Shown: positions 8,028 through 16,525 of the stretch, in pieces
Numbering within the stretch: position 1 is the stretch's first letter
Layout of the letters: the number at the start of each line of letters is the position of its first letter
NCBI RefSeq assembly: GCF_023078495.1
Contig: NZ_CP095742.1
Coordinates: 3,286,001 to 3,350,000 of the forward strand
Origin: Luteibacter aegosomatissinici
GTDB taxonomy: Bacteria > Pseudomonadota > Gammaproteobacteria > Xanthomonadales > Rhodanobacteraceae
Reading direction: 5' to 3'
Length of the DNA: 64,000 bases
The notes under the pieces: generated by a model
The model's database searches: none
What the model was told of the DNA's origin: nothing
The model's input: the letters and a program-made list of their open reading frames with translations, nothing else
Position numbers and translations under genes: made by a program

Positions 8028-8786
8028 TTAGCCGGCCGTAGGCCGCGCCGGTTCGGGCTCGGGGAGTGCCAGGCTTTCGCCCGGCCGCGCTATGCGGTAT
8101 CCCCTGCCCTCCAGCGTCTCGCCATCGGCGACACTGCCGTAGTGATAAAGGGCCATGCGACCCCGCACCTCTCCGGGATACTCACGCTCCAGGTCGTCCA
8201 CGCCGGTATGCGACGGGTTACCCACCACGCCGCAATCGTGGGCCACGACCTCGCCCGACACCGCGTGGATCGCGAGCGCCTCGGGCACGGGCCGGGTATC
8301 GCCGGTGAATACGAAGCTGCCACGCAGTGCCAGGCCGAAAGAGGTCCCCTGCACGTGGTGGCGCGTGGGAAAGATGTCGAACCAAAGCCCTTCGTGCCAG
8401 AAACCGCGGGTGCTAGGCACCAGGTGGAACGCTTCCCAGTAATTCACCCCGCCTTCGGCCAGGGCACCCGGGTAATCGGCCACCCTGCCCTGCAGCCATG
8501 GCAACAGGGCGGCGTGCAGGAACACCTTCGTGCGGCCACGCAACGCCTCGTCGAACCACAGGCGGAAAAACAGGCGCTCCATGCCGGCCACGTGGTCCAT
8601 GTGCGTGTGGGTGATGTAAAGCGCAGACGGCGGCGCTCCGTACATCGCCACGTAACGGTCGAGGGTATCCGGGCCGCAATCGACGAGAAGCAAGGGGGCT
8701 CCGTCGCGCTCGAGCACGACAGCCGACGAGCCCAGTTCCACCGCATGCGCGGCGCCTGTTCCAAGGAAGCGAAGATCGTAACTCAC
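8028..8786 (-). CDS. MBL-fold metallo-hydrolase (RNase Z-like)
   Basis: This 252-residue protein has the metallo-beta-lactamase fold with the metal-binding motif HTHMDH (His60-His65), a TGDTRP strand that supplies the bridging aspartate, and a later HDCG histidine. The layout (LGTG near the N-terminus, DCGPDT strand) resembles RNase Z and phosphodiesterase-type members rather than beta-lactamases. The GTG start overlaps the kdkA stop by four bases, so it is the second gene of a kdkA operon. The substrate is not known; a link to lipopolysaccharide is only suggested by position. Confidence 0.8.
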   Translation of the reverse strand: MSYDLRFLGTGAAHAVELGSSAVVLERDGAPLLLVDCGPDTLDRYVAMYGAPPSALYITHTHMDHVAGMERLFFRLWFDEALRGRTKVFLHAALLPWLQGRVADYPGALAEGGVNYWEAFHLVPSTRGFWHEGLWFDIFPTRHHVQGTSFGLALRGSFVFTGDTRPVPEALAIHAVSGEVVAHDCGVVGNPSHTGVDDLEREYPGEVRGRMALYHYGSVADGETLEGRGYRIARPGESLALPEPEPARPTAG

Positions 8787-9508
8787 GCGCCGAAGCCTTT
8801 TTCGTAAGCCTGGACCAGGGCCGGCCAGAGCACCTCATCGAACATATCACCGCCCTCGCGCGCGCCGACCTTCACGAGCGACCGCTTTAACCGCGCCAGG
8901 TTCGAACGGCGCCAGCCGGACGCCGGCGGACGCAAACGCCCGCGATCGAAATCGATAACGTACAGGCCATCGCCGTTGACCAGGATGTTGTGCGCATTCA
9001 GATCCGCGTGCCAGGCCCCCTCCCGGTGGAACCGGGCCACCAGTTCACCCACCCGGCTTGCCAGCACTTCATTGAAGGCGCCGTCGGCCACGCGCTCGGC
9101 GAGCGTGCGCGCATCTGGGATACGCAGCGTGATCAGATCAGCCCGGTAACCCAGGCCTTGGCGTACATGGCGGGCGGCAAGCGGTGGCGGCACGGGGAGC
9201 CCACGCCGTGCCAGCTCGGCCAGCATGCGGAATTCGCGGCTGCTGCGGGTACGGGCGTTACCGGTGAAAAGGTAGCTATCACCCAGCAGCGCTGCCACCA
9301 TGCCGCCACGGCGGTAGTGGCGCAGCACGGCCTCGCCCGCTGGCGTATCGATGATGGCGACGCCGCCCCGGCCACCCGGCTGGGCGCGCAACGCCCCGCG
9401 GCTCGCCCAGGCATCGGGCGAGAACCAGTCGGCATCGACTTGAGCTGTGCGGGCCGCGTCGAACAGAATCGTTCCGCCCGCGGCCTCCGTTACTCGTTGG
9501 TCTGTCAT
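8783..9508 (-). CDS. kdkA: 3-deoxy-D-manno-octulosonic acid kinase
   Basis: KdkA phosphorylates the single Kdo residue of the lipopolysaccharide inner core. The 241-residue product has a kinase-like fold with catalytic loop HADLNAHN (167-174) and metal-binding DFD (about 187-189). ATG 9508 is used; a GTG nine codons upstream (9535) is an alternative with a comparable ribosome site. The gene is divergent from a glycosyltransferase family 9 gene, which fits core assembly. Kdo kinases are typical of bacteria with a single phosphorylated Kdo, such as Haemophilus and Xanthomonadaceae. Confidence 0.88.
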   Translation of the reverse strand: MTDQRVTEAAGGTILFDAARTAQVDADWFSPDAWASRGALRAQPGGRGGVAIIDTPAGEAVLRHYRRGGMVAALLGDSYLFTGNARTRSSREFRMLAELARRGLPVPPPLAARHVRQGLGYRADLITLRIPDARTLAERVADGAFNEVLASRVGELVARFHREGAWHADLNAHNILVNGDGLYVIDFDRGRLRPPASGWRRSNLARLKRSLVKVGAREGGDMFDEVLWPALVQAYEKGFGA

Positions 9509-9553
9509 CTGAAGGGCCGCCTGCCTGGCGGCCACCTATCCGGTAACCCGATC

Positions 9554-10630
9554 GTGTCCAGTCTAGCAAGCCACCCCCTCCCGCCGGGAGATTCCAGCCT
9601 CTGCCTCCTGCGAACCTCCGCCATCGGTGACGTGACGCACGTCGTGCCGATCATCCGTACGTTGCAGGCGGCGGTCCCGCAAACGCGCCTGACGTGGATT
9701 GTCGGCAAGCTGGAGCAGAAGCTGGTTGGCGACCTTCCGGGCGTCGAGTTCGTTACGTTTGACAAGGGCAAGGGCCGGGAAGGCATGCGCGCCGTGCGCG
9801 AGACCCTGGCAGGCAGGCGTTTCGATGCGTTGCTGCACATGCAGGTGGCCCTGCGCTCCAACCTGTTGAGCCTTGCGGTCAAGGCCGATCGGCGCATCGG
9901 CTACGACCATGCCCGCTCGAAAGACCTGCATGGCCTGTTCGTGAACGAGCGCATCCCGGCCCGCACGGGCGAGCACGTGCTCGATGCCATGGCCAGCTTT
10001 ATCGAACCACTGGGACTGAAGCAGACCGAGGTGCGTTGGGACATACCCGTGGCCGACGAGGCCCATGCATGGGCTGCCGAACAGTTACCCGGCGAGACGC
10101 CCACCCTGCTGGTAAGCCCCATGTCGAGCCACACGGTACGCAACTGGCGGGTGGACCGCTATGCGGCCGTCATCGATCACGCGATGGCACGCGGCATGCG
10201 CGTGGCACTGGTGGGCGGCCCGTCGCCCGCGGAGCGCACGCTGGCCGACCAGATCCTCGGCGCGGTGAAGACCCCGCCCATGGACTTGACCGGCAAGGAC
10301 ACCCTGAAGCGATTCATGGCGTTGCTGGCCCGTACCAGCATGATCCTCACACCGGATTCCGGCCCGATGCACATGGCCAATGCCGCCGGGACCAAGGTGC
10401 TGGGCCTGCATGCCGCCAGCAACCCGCACCGTTCGGGGCCCTACTCCGACCGCCGCTGGTGCGTCGATAAATACGACGCCGCCTCGCGCAAGTTCTTCGG
10501 TAAGCCGGCGTCGGAAATCCCGTGGGGCACCAAGATCGAAAAGGAAGGTGTGATGGATCTGGTGGAAGTGCCCGAGATGATCGACCGCTTCGAGGCCTGC
10601 GCCGCCTTCCTCAGCCTTCCCCTTCGGTGA
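9554..10630 (+). CDS. Glycosyltransferase family 9 (heptosyltransferase-type)
   Basis: The 358-residue protein has the heptosyltransferase pattern: N-terminal LCLLRTSAIGDVTHVVP, a second Rossmann domain with LLVSPMSSHTVRNW, VALVGGPS and the donor-binding segment LTPDSGPMHMANAAGTKVLGLHA. It probably transfers heptose to the Kdo region of lipopolysaccharide in the cytoplasm. The GTG at 9554 is taken as start because the conserved domain begins about 20 residues later; the frame stays open far upstream across kdkA, but that is antisense to a real gene. The stop codon abuts the end of the convergent DUF6165 gene. Confidence 0.85.
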   Translation: MSSLASHPLPPGDSSLCLLRTSAIGDVTHVVPIIRTLQAAVPQTRLTWIVGKLEQKLVGDLPGVEFVTFDKGKGREGMRAVRETLAGRRFDALLHMQVALRSNLLSLAVKADRRIGYDHARSKDLHGLFVNERIPARTGEHVLDAMASFIEPLGLKQTEVRWDIPVADEAHAWAAEQLPGETPTLLVSPMSSHTVRNWRVDRYAAVIDHAMARGMRVALVGGPSPAERTLADQILGAVKTPPMDLTGKDTLKRFMALLARTSMILTPDSGPMHMANAAGTKVLGLHAASNPHRSGPYSDRRWCVDKYDAASRKFFGKPASEIPWGTKIEKEGVMDLVEVPEMIDRFEACAAFLSLPLR

Positions 10631-11038
10631 TCAGAACGTCGGCTTGGCGCCGTAATCCTGGTAGGACTTTTCTTCCACCAGCGTAGAGCCGAGCTTCAGG
10701 TTGATCTCACGCTTCACGGCGGCGCGCTCGTCGTTCTCGAAATAGACCGAACGGGCGAGCTGGATGAAATCGTTGTCGAATTCCTGCGCCTTTTCCTTGA
10801 TGCGGATATCGTCCTCGATCTTCCACAGGCGCTGGTTCACGGCAAGCAGGCGCGCGGTTTCGTCCTTGATATCGGTCTGCGACGCGGCGTGATTGGCCCA
10901 GGTGGTTTCAAGCAGCTCTAGCTCGTTGCGCACGTTGGCGAGCTTCGCTTCATCCTTGATCTCCTGCAGCTTGATCTGCAGGATCGTGATCTTGTCGATC
11001 AGCTCGCCGTAGGATACCGGGGTCTCGATCAGGCTCAT
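10631..11038 (-). CDS. DUF6165 family protein
   Basis: This 135-residue, highly charged, mostly helical protein begins MSLIETPVSYGELIDKITIL and has heptad-like Leu/Ile spacing through residues 15-100. I recognise it as the DUF6165 type, found in proteobacterial polysaccharide and lipopolysaccharide regions; no biochemical function is known to me. No signal peptide or membrane segment is present. It sits tail to tail with the glycosyltransferase, with no base between the two stop codons, so the transcripts must overlap. Confidence 0.65.
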   Translation of the reverse strand: MSLIETPVSYGELIDKITILQIKLQEIKDEAKLANVRNELELLETTWANHAASQTDIKDETARLLAVNQRLWKIEDDIRIKEKAQEFDNDFIQLARSVYFENDERAAVKREINLKLGSTLVEEKSYQDYGAKPTF

Positions 11039-11123
11039 GGAAGGTCTCCGTCAGGTCAGGCGCGGGAGGTTAGCAGCTTTGGGCCGGGGCCGGCTTAGCG
11101 GCGGCCAACGCCCGGCCGCCGCG

Positions 11124-12446
11124 CTATAGCGTGATGACCCCGAACGTATCGAGCAGCAGCACGATATTCAGCGCCAGCACCACGAGCGCCGCGATGACCG
11201 CCGCCACGGTCACCGCCGGGGCGATACGGAAGGGCCCCATCACCTTCTGCCGCGCGGCGAACCAGACCAGGGCCACCATCGGGAACGGCAGTGCGATGCT
11301 GAGCGCGACCTGGCTGAGCACAAGCGCCCTCGTGGCATCGACACCGGCGGCCACCACGGCAAAGCTGGGCACCATGGTCACGAGGCGGCGCAGCCACAGC
11401 GGGATACGAAAATCCACGAAGCCCTGCATGATCATCTGCCCCGCCATGGTGCCGACCACGGAGCTGGAAAAGCCCGAGGCAACCAGCGAGACCAGGAAGA
11501 TTGTCGCCGCGGCGCCACCCAGCAGGGGCACCAGGGTCTGGTAGGCGGTTTCGATCCGTGCAACGTCGGAGTGGCCCCCATGGAACGCGCTGGCCGCCAT
11601 GATGACCATCGCCAGGTTGATCAGGCCCGCGACCGCGAGTGCGAGCACGACCTCCGCGTTCGACAGGCGGATGATCCGCTGGCGCTCGATATCATTGGTG
11701 GGTTTGGCACGCCGCTCGGTCAGCCCGGAATGCAGGAACAGTGCATGCGGCATCACCGTCGCACCGATGATCCCAACTGCCAGCGCCACAGCCATGCCAT
11801 CGGGCAGATTGGGCTTGAACACGTGCATGCCCACGGCCGCCCAATCCACGGGGGCGATGAACACCTCCACCAGGTAACACAGCCCAACGACCCCGACGAG
11901 CGCCCCGATGGTCAGTTCGAGCCGGCGGGCGCCACGCCCCTCGAGCAACAGCAACGCGTAGGTCACGACCCCGGTAACCACCATGCCGGCCAACAGGGGC
12001 ATGTGGAACAGCAGTGCAAGGCCGATGGCCCCACCGAGGAATTCCGCCAGGTCGGTGGCCATGGCCGCCAACTCGCTGACCACCCACATGACCCAAACCA
12101 CGGGTCGCGGCAAGTGCATCCGGCAAAGCTGGGCAAGGTTGTAGCCGGTGACGATGCCAATGCGCGCCGAGAGGCTCTGGAACAGCATGGCAACCAGGTT
12201 GGCCAGCAGCACCACCCACAGCAACGCATAGCCGTAACGCGCACCCGCCTGGATGTTGGTCGCGAAGTTTCCCGGGTCGATATACGCCACCGACACGACG
12301 ATGGCCGGGCCCGCGAATGGCGCCAGCGCGGCCAGCCCACGGCGACGGCCGTGCAGCACCTCCTGCATCACCTGGGCATCGCGTGCCTGCCTGACTTCGT
12401 CTCTCACCCTGCCGCCTGCGTGCGCGCACATCGCGTTCACATTCAT
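11124..12446 (-). CDS. mntH: Nramp-family divalent metal transporter
   Basis: This protein of about 440 residues is a proton-coupled Mn2+/Fe2+ importer of the Nramp family in the inner membrane. It has about 11 hydrophobic segments, the TM1 metal-binding motif DPGNFATN and the TM6 motif with MPHALFLHSGL. The start is uncertain: ATG 12446 is used, while ATG 12368, just before the conserved region, would drop a basic 26-residue extension. The gene is divergent from a small gene at 12558. No obvious MntR or Fur operator was recognised in the 111-base gap. Confidence 0.9.
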   Translation of the reverse strand: MNVNAMCAHAGGRVRDEVRQARDAQVMQEVLHGRRRGLAALAPFAGPAIVVSVAYIDPGNFATNIQAGARYGYALLWVVLLANLVAMLFQSLSARIGIVTGYNLAQLCRMHLPRPVVWVMWVVSELAAMATDLAEFLGGAIGLALLFHMPLLAGMVVTGVVTYALLLLEGRGARRLELTIGALVGVVGLCYLVEVFIAPVDWAAVGMHVFKPNLPDGMAVALAVGIIGATVMPHALFLHSGLTERRAKPTNDIERQRIIRLSNAEVVLALAVAGLINLAMVIMAASAFHGGHSDVARIETAYQTLVPLLGGAAATIFLVSLVASGFSSSVVGTMAGQMIMQGFVDFRIPLWLRRLVTMVPSFAVVAAGVDATRALVLSQVALSIALPFPMVALVWFAARQKVMGPFRIAPAVTVAAVIAALVVLALNIVLLLDTFGVITL

Positions 12447-12557
12447 TAGAGGCCGCACGGCGTGCATGGCGTGTGGAAAGCCAGCTGAATGGCCGCGGCA
12501 GGCTTCGCGGCGCATCGACGCAATCCGGCCTATATGTCGCGAGTGCCAGGAGCCGCC

Positions 12558-12965
12558 ATGACCACCATCACCCGCCATATTCCCCGAGTTTCAGGATTTT
12601 CCGCTGCCCATCAGGATGACATTGGCCTTTGCGTGCTGGCCGAGCTGGACACGGCCCCCGGCGAACGCTGGCTATCGCTATTCGCGACGCGCTGCGAGGA
12701 AGCGTTTTCCCGGCACACCTCGCCGGATATCCGCTGGGTCGAGGGCCGCATCTGGTTTCGCGTGCCCTCGGAGGAGCTGGTGCCGGAATTCGCAAGGCTG
12801 ATCGTCGATGCCGTCAATACGGCGGGGCGCGATGAAGCCGACGAACAGGCCCGCGAGGTCGAACGGGCGCGCCTCCTCGCGCAGAAAGCCCATGACCTCG
12901 ATGCCTTGCTGAATGGCGTGAACGCCGCCCTTCCCGAGTGGATGGCAGGCCAGCACACGGCCTGA
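12558..12965 (+). CDS. Hypothetical protein
   Basis: This 135-residue acidic protein has a clear Shine-Dalgarno (CAGGAG) seven bases before ATG 12558. The N-terminal half looks globular (WLSLFATRCEEAF, RIWFRVP); the C-terminal half is a charged helix (residues 85-120) followed by a Trp-containing tail. No signal peptide, membrane segment or catalytic motif is apparent. It ends one base before the stop codon of the convergent methyltransferase gene. I do not recognise a family. Confidence 0.7.
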   Translation: MTTITRHIPRVSGFSAAHQDDIGLCVLAELDTAPGERWLSLFATRCEEAFSRHTSPDIRWVEGRIWFRVPSEELVPEFARLIVDAVNTAGRDEADEQAREVERARLLAQKAHDLDALLNGVNAALPEWMAGQHTA

Positions 12966-12966
12966 G

Positions 12967-13632
12967 TCAGGGTGACGGCCCCCTGGCGCTGAACAGTGCG
13001 ACGCAACCGATTGTATCCACCCGAACGTCGTTGAATCGGCTGGCCAGGGCCAGGCGCAGGTCGTCAAGCGAATCGCGCGCGTTACCAAAGATGCCCTTCT
13101 TGTTGTAGAAGCCCATGAGCTTCACGGCTGCTGCCGAACGAGGTACCCCCTGGGCCAGGATGGTGGCGCCGAAGAGGGTCCCGCCGGGTGCAAGCAAGGG
13201 AATCAAGTGATCGAACACCGCGGACTTGTGGCGGATGTCACCCGCCAGGCAATGCAGCAGGTAAGTCACGCCTATCGACCCATACGTTTCGCCGTGGCCA
13301 TCGATCGGCCTGAGCACATCCGCTACGTGCGTCGTGGGCGCGTAACGCCCTACGCGGCGCGCCGCCGCTTCCAGCGAGTTCGGGTTGAGATCCATCAGGG
13401 CGAGCCGCGGTGAGGCCGGGAAGCGGCAGTGATCCATGTACCAGCCCGTCCCTACGCCGACATCGAGGTGGGACGCGGTGACATGTTGGTTATAGAGATC
13501 GAGGATCCGGCGCGTGGGGCACCGCCAGACCAGGGGGTTCGACAGGCGGAGCACCAGCGTGTCATAGATCGCGAGCGTGGCGGGAGAATAAACAGACTGG
13601 CTGTCGTAGGTCTTGGATGTCGTGGCTGACAT
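12967..13632 (-). CDS. Class I SAM-dependent methyltransferase
   Basis: The 221-residue product has a Rossmann-type methyltransferase core: motif I LDVGVGTGWYMD (about 56-67), an acidic strand-2 end (LALMDLNP), then VTYLLHCLAG and the post-motif LLAPGGTLFGATIL. ATG 13632 is used; ATG 13677 would add 15 poorly conserved residues. The acceptor substrate cannot be told from sequence. The gene is monocistronic, convergent with the hypothetical gene on its left and divergent from the small gene at 13811. Confidence 0.8.
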   Translation of the reverse strand: MSATTSKTYDSQSVYSPATLAIYDTLVLRLSNPLVWRCPTRRILDLYNQHVTASHLDVGVGTGWYMDHCRFPASPRLALMDLNPNSLEAAARRVGRYAPTTHVADVLRPIDGHGETYGSIGVTYLLHCLAGDIRHKSAVFDHLIPLLAPGGTLFGATILAQGVPRSAAAVKLMGFYNKKGIFGNARDSLDDLRLALASRFNDVRVDTIGCVALFSARGPSP

Positions 13633-13810
13633 GGGCGGTGGGGGGCTTGATGGCGTGGGGATCGCGAAGCGTCGCATGCCCACTCGTTTCCACTCCACCC
13701 CGATTGCCGAAATTGTGCTTTGCGTCCCTTTCCGGGGTGGAAATGACGGGCACCCTCAAGAGCCACCGACCTCAGCCGATGCCTTCTGTATCGCCAAGGA
13801 ACCCACCCCG

Positions 13811-14053
13811 ATGCCGGTCCAGAACGCCCGTCACCAGAATCTTCGCAAGATCCTTGCCCAGCTCGAACGCGAAGGCATCGAAGGCTATGCCGACCAGGCC
13901 GAGCACCTGGGCAACGTCACACCGGGAAAACTGGCCGCCATGGACCAGGGCGCGCCCATCGACGTGCTGTTCTCCGAGCACGTGGAATGGGTGCTGCACA
14001 GGCGGCGCGGGTGGATGGATGAGCTGCATGAGGATGATCCGCTGGAGGCCTAA
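13811..14053 (+). CDS. Small protein with HTH/XRE-like pattern
   Basis: This 80-residue protein starts MPVQNARHQNLRKILAQLE. Residues 24-68 follow the spacing of a Cro/C1-type helix-turn-helix: a Gln-containing helix (YADQAEHLG), a turn with VTPGKLAAMDQG, a helix (LFSEHVEWVL) and a final GWMD like the GWLD of many xanthomonad XRE proteins. The first recognition-helix glycines are poorly conserved, so DNA binding is only a guess. The frame is open for about 65 codons upstream, but ATG 13811 fits the protein pattern best. Confidence 0.6.
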   Translation: MPVQNARHQNLRKILAQLEREGIEGYADQAEHLGNVTPGKLAAMDQGAPIDVLFSEHVEWVLHRRRGWMDELHEDDPLEA

Positions 14054-14096
14054 GCACTCCACGCGATGTTTACCCCGACCGGGCTAGTTTGCCGGG

Positions 14097-14777
14097 ATGA
14101 TCAGTCCACTCGATATCTTCCTGCGTCTCGCGGGCGCGGCCCTGCTCAGCGGCTTTATTGGCATCAACCGCGGTCGACTTGAATGGACGGCTGGCCTGCG
14201 CACGCACATGCTCGTGGGTGTTGGCGCGGCGTTAGCCATCATCGTTTCCGCCTTTGGCTTTGGCGATGTGCTCAATAACGATCACGTCGTATTGGATCCT
14301 TCGCGAATCGCCGCACAAGTCATCAGCGGCATCGGGTTCCTCGGCGCCGGTACCATTCTGTTTGTCGAGCGCGACCAGATTGTTCGGGGGCTCACGACGG
14401 CGGCAAGCTTATGGGCTGTTGCATCGGTCGGCCTCGCGGCGGGCGCGGGGCTGTTCTGGGGTGCCACGATCGCCACCGGCTTGATCTGGATCATCCTGGC
14501 CATGCTGAAGCCGCTCGAGCGCAAGCTGACGGGACGCGCCTCGCGCCGACCTCGTGTCGTGGTCACGCTCAGCGGTGTGAACGCACTTGCTGCGTGCGAG
14601 ACGGTTCTCGCCGAACAGCATCTGCCGTTCACCAAGACCGTATTGCGGCGCCAGCCCGATGGCGATGACCGGGTCACCATCTTGTTCGCGAAACCGGTGC
14701 GCCGCGAGCAGCTGGCAACACTCGCCGATGCCATGCGCGGCGTGGAAGGTATCAAGGCAGTAAGCTACGAGGGGTAA
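14097..14777 (+). CDS. MgtC/SapB-family membrane protein
   Basis: This 226-residue inner-membrane protein has an N-terminal MgtC domain with about four to five hydrophobic helices, including the motifs LRTHMLVGVGAAL, ISGIGFLGAGTI and RGLTTAASLW, and a C-terminal ACT-like cytoplasmic domain from about residue 140. MgtC proteins are linked to growth in low Mg2+ and to intracellular survival, in part through effects on the F-type ATP synthase. This member is a housekeeping-type SapB homologue; no mgtB-like pump gene is beside it. GTG/ATG context: ATG 14097 follows a CCGGG stretch with no strong Shine-Dalgarno. Confidence 0.88.
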   Translation: MISPLDIFLRLAGAALLSGFIGINRGRLEWTAGLRTHMLVGVGAALAIIVSAFGFGDVLNNDHVVLDPSRIAAQVISGIGFLGAGTILFVERDQIVRGLTTAASLWAVASVGLAAGAGLFWGATIATGLIWIILAMLKPLERKLTGRASRRPRVVVTLSGVNALAACETVLAEQHLPFTKTVLRRQPDGDDRVTILFAKPVRREQLATLADAMRGVEGIKAVSYEG

Positions 14778-15113
14778 CCGCACAACGGAACGGCTGCTGC
14801 GGTCGATGCGCGACGTTAGCTGCGAAAATACCGACAGCCTCGTCGCTACCGCGCACGTCGCGCCTGCCCAAAGGATTCGGCCGTGGTGAACGCCTACAAG
14901 AACTGTTGGGCGGCACCTTCATTGCCTCATCTAGCAGCCGTGCCTTCCTCAATTATCATGGATGAAGACGAATGCCAGACAGTCAGCCATTGGCGAAAGC
15001 TCAACCCAGGAAGGAAGCGGATGAATTTTGCGCAGCAAGGCATATGGGAGGCGCAGCGGTGTGCGACCGGGCGCGTGCCTGCGGCCCGTGTCGGGCCACG
15101 CGTTAAGGGAAGC
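14778..15113. other. Stretch without a convincing gene
   Basis: I see no conserved protein, RNA or strong promoter in these 336 bases. The plus frame that ends at 15380 is open from 14883, but its residues before about 15114 are Pro/Arg/Ser-rich and do not resemble the downstream coiled coil. An alternative start at ATG 15021 with an AGGAAGG site upstream lies inside the stretch. Confidence 0.5.
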
Positions 15114-15380
15114 ATGGCAGCCCGTGTCGCCAAGCTTGAAGCAGACATCGATCATATCAAGACCGACGTCGCGGATACGCGTGCCGATGTACGGCATATA
15201 GCCAGCAAGGTGGGCGAACTCGCCACCAAAGTTGACGTGATCGAAGAACGCACCATGCATGTCGCAACGAAGACCTGGGTGCTCAGCGGCGTGATCGTCG
15301 TTCTCATCACTATCCTCAGCGCATGCGGCTGGGCCGTTCAGCAGTACCTCGGGCCGATACTGGCAAAACTGCCAGCCTGA
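15114..15380 (+). CDS. Small coiled-coil membrane protein
   Basis: This 88-residue protein has a heptad-repeat coiled coil (residues 1-50: VAKLEADIDHIKTDV, TRADVRHIASKVGELATKVD) followed by one transmembrane helix (about 57-77, LSGVIVVLITILSACGWAV) and a short tail. The layout resembles XhlA-type and related phage-associated small membrane proteins, but no phage gene is nearby. ATG 15114 has a strong AAGGGA site; ATG 15021 (119 residues) is the other candidate. Function unknown. A strong terminator follows. Confidence 0.65.
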   Translation: MAARVAKLEADIDHIKTDVADTRADVRHIASKVGELATKVDVIEERTMHVATKTWVLSGVIVVLITILSACGWAVQQYLGPILAKLPA

Positions 15381-15434
15381 TGTTGCGCGCGCAGCAGGCA
15401 AGGATTTGAAGCGCTTTGAACGGAAGCCTGAAAA

Positions 15435-15464
15435 ACAAAGCCCCGCATCGCTGCGGGGCTTTGT
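15435..15464. terminator. Rho-independent terminator
   Basis: A perfect 13-base-pair stem (ACAAAGCCCCGCA with TGCGGGGCTTTGT) and a TCGC tetraloop lie between the coiled-coil gene and the 3' end of tRNA-Ser(CGA). Short A- and T-runs on either side make it usable in both directions. Confidence 0.85.
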
Positions 15465-15477
15465 AGATCACTGTATT

Positions 15478-15567
<90 letters not shown>

Positions 15568-15712
15568 GGAAGGGTCGACGACAGGCTGTGCGGCCTGCCG
15601 AGTCGGCAATGATAATGGGTCCTTGGCGCCGTGACAACAGGCTTTTGATGGGGCATGCTCGCCGGGCATATCAGGCGGTTTCCCGCCCTCCCCCAGCAGC
15701 CCAAGAGCCCAC

Positions 15713-16420
15713 ATGATCGAATTCGGACACGGCACGCACACGGGGCTTCGCCGTCTGCGCAATGAGGATACCTACTACGCCGATGCCGGCCTGGGCCTCT
15801 TCCTGGTCGTGGATGGCATGGGCGGCCACAAGCATGGCGAGGTCGCCTCGGCCATGGCCCGCGATGGCGTGGTGGCTCAGGTCACGGCCGGCCAGTCGCT
15901 GGTCGATGCGATCCAGCGGGTGAACGAGGCGCTGCTTGCTCGCTCGGGCGGGCTGAAGGAATCACGGCCGATGGGGACCACCATCGCTGCGATCCGCGTG
16001 TCTGGGCGCTCCTACGAAGCCGCATGGGTGGGTGATAGCCGGATCTACCGGTTCGCTGACGCCAGCCTCGAACGGCTTTCGCATGACCACTCCATTGTCG
16101 AAGCGCTGGTCGAAGCCGGCGAACTCACCGAGATGCAGGCCCGAAATCATCCGCAGCGGAGCGTGCTGACCCAGGCGCTCGGCATTACCGCGCCTGATCA
16201 ATTGCATATCGGTCTCGCCCGGGGAGAGCTGGCACCCGGTGCCCGGCTACTGCTTTGTACGGATGGGCTCACCGACGAGGTGACCGACGAGAAGATTGCC
16301 GGGATCGTAGCCCGTACCGATCTCGCAGCGCAGGAGTGCGTGGATCACCTGGTGTTGGCGGCGCTGGGTGGGACGGGGCGGGATAATGTGACCGCTATCC
16401 TGGTGCGTGCGGCGGGTTGA
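15713..16420 (+). CDS. PP2C-family serine/threonine phosphatase
   Basis: The 235-residue cytosolic phosphatase has the complete set of PP2C metal-binding motifs: RNEDTYY (about 18-24), VVDGMGGHKHGE (about 34-45), TTIAAIR, WVGDSRIYR, LLCTDGLTDEV (about 180-190) and GTGRDNVTAILV near the C-terminus. It is similar to bacterial Stp1/PrpC. No serine/threonine kinase, FHA protein or type VI secretion gene lies beside it, so its partner kinase must be elsewhere. A REP-like repeat begins at the base after its stop codon. Confidence 0.9.
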   Translation: MIEFGHGTHTGLRRLRNEDTYYADAGLGLFLVVDGMGGHKHGEVASAMARDGVVAQVTAGQSLVDAIQRVNEALLARSGGLKESRPMGTTIAAIRVSGRSYEAAWVGDSRIYRFADASLERLSHDHSIVEALVEAGELTEMQARNHPQRSVLTQALGITAPDQLHIGLARGELAPGARLLLCTDGLTDEVTDEKIAGIVARTDLAAQECVDHLVLAALGGTGRDNVTAILVRAAG

Positions 16421-16444
16421 ATCGCGCGCAAGCGCGCTCCTACA
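16421..16444. repeat. REP-like dispersed repeat
   Basis: The sequence atcgcgcgcaagcgcgctcc followed by taca begins right after the phosphatase stop codon. The core GCGCGCAAGCGCGC is a near-perfect dyad. Close copies occur at 20629-20692 (inverted pair), 37136, 41541 and 54779, all outside coding sequence. Confidence 0.8.
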
Positions 16445-16525
16445 CAAGCGCGCCTTCCTGGCGACGTTGGTCATCGAAGGATGTTTTAGGCGCGCGCGAT
16501 CCGCGGTAAGCAACACCCGACAGGT

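Noticed and set aside
8990-9553. Upstream extension of the heptosyltransferase frame
   Set aside because: The frame is open but antisense to kdkA and without similarity; GTG 9554 suits the family length.
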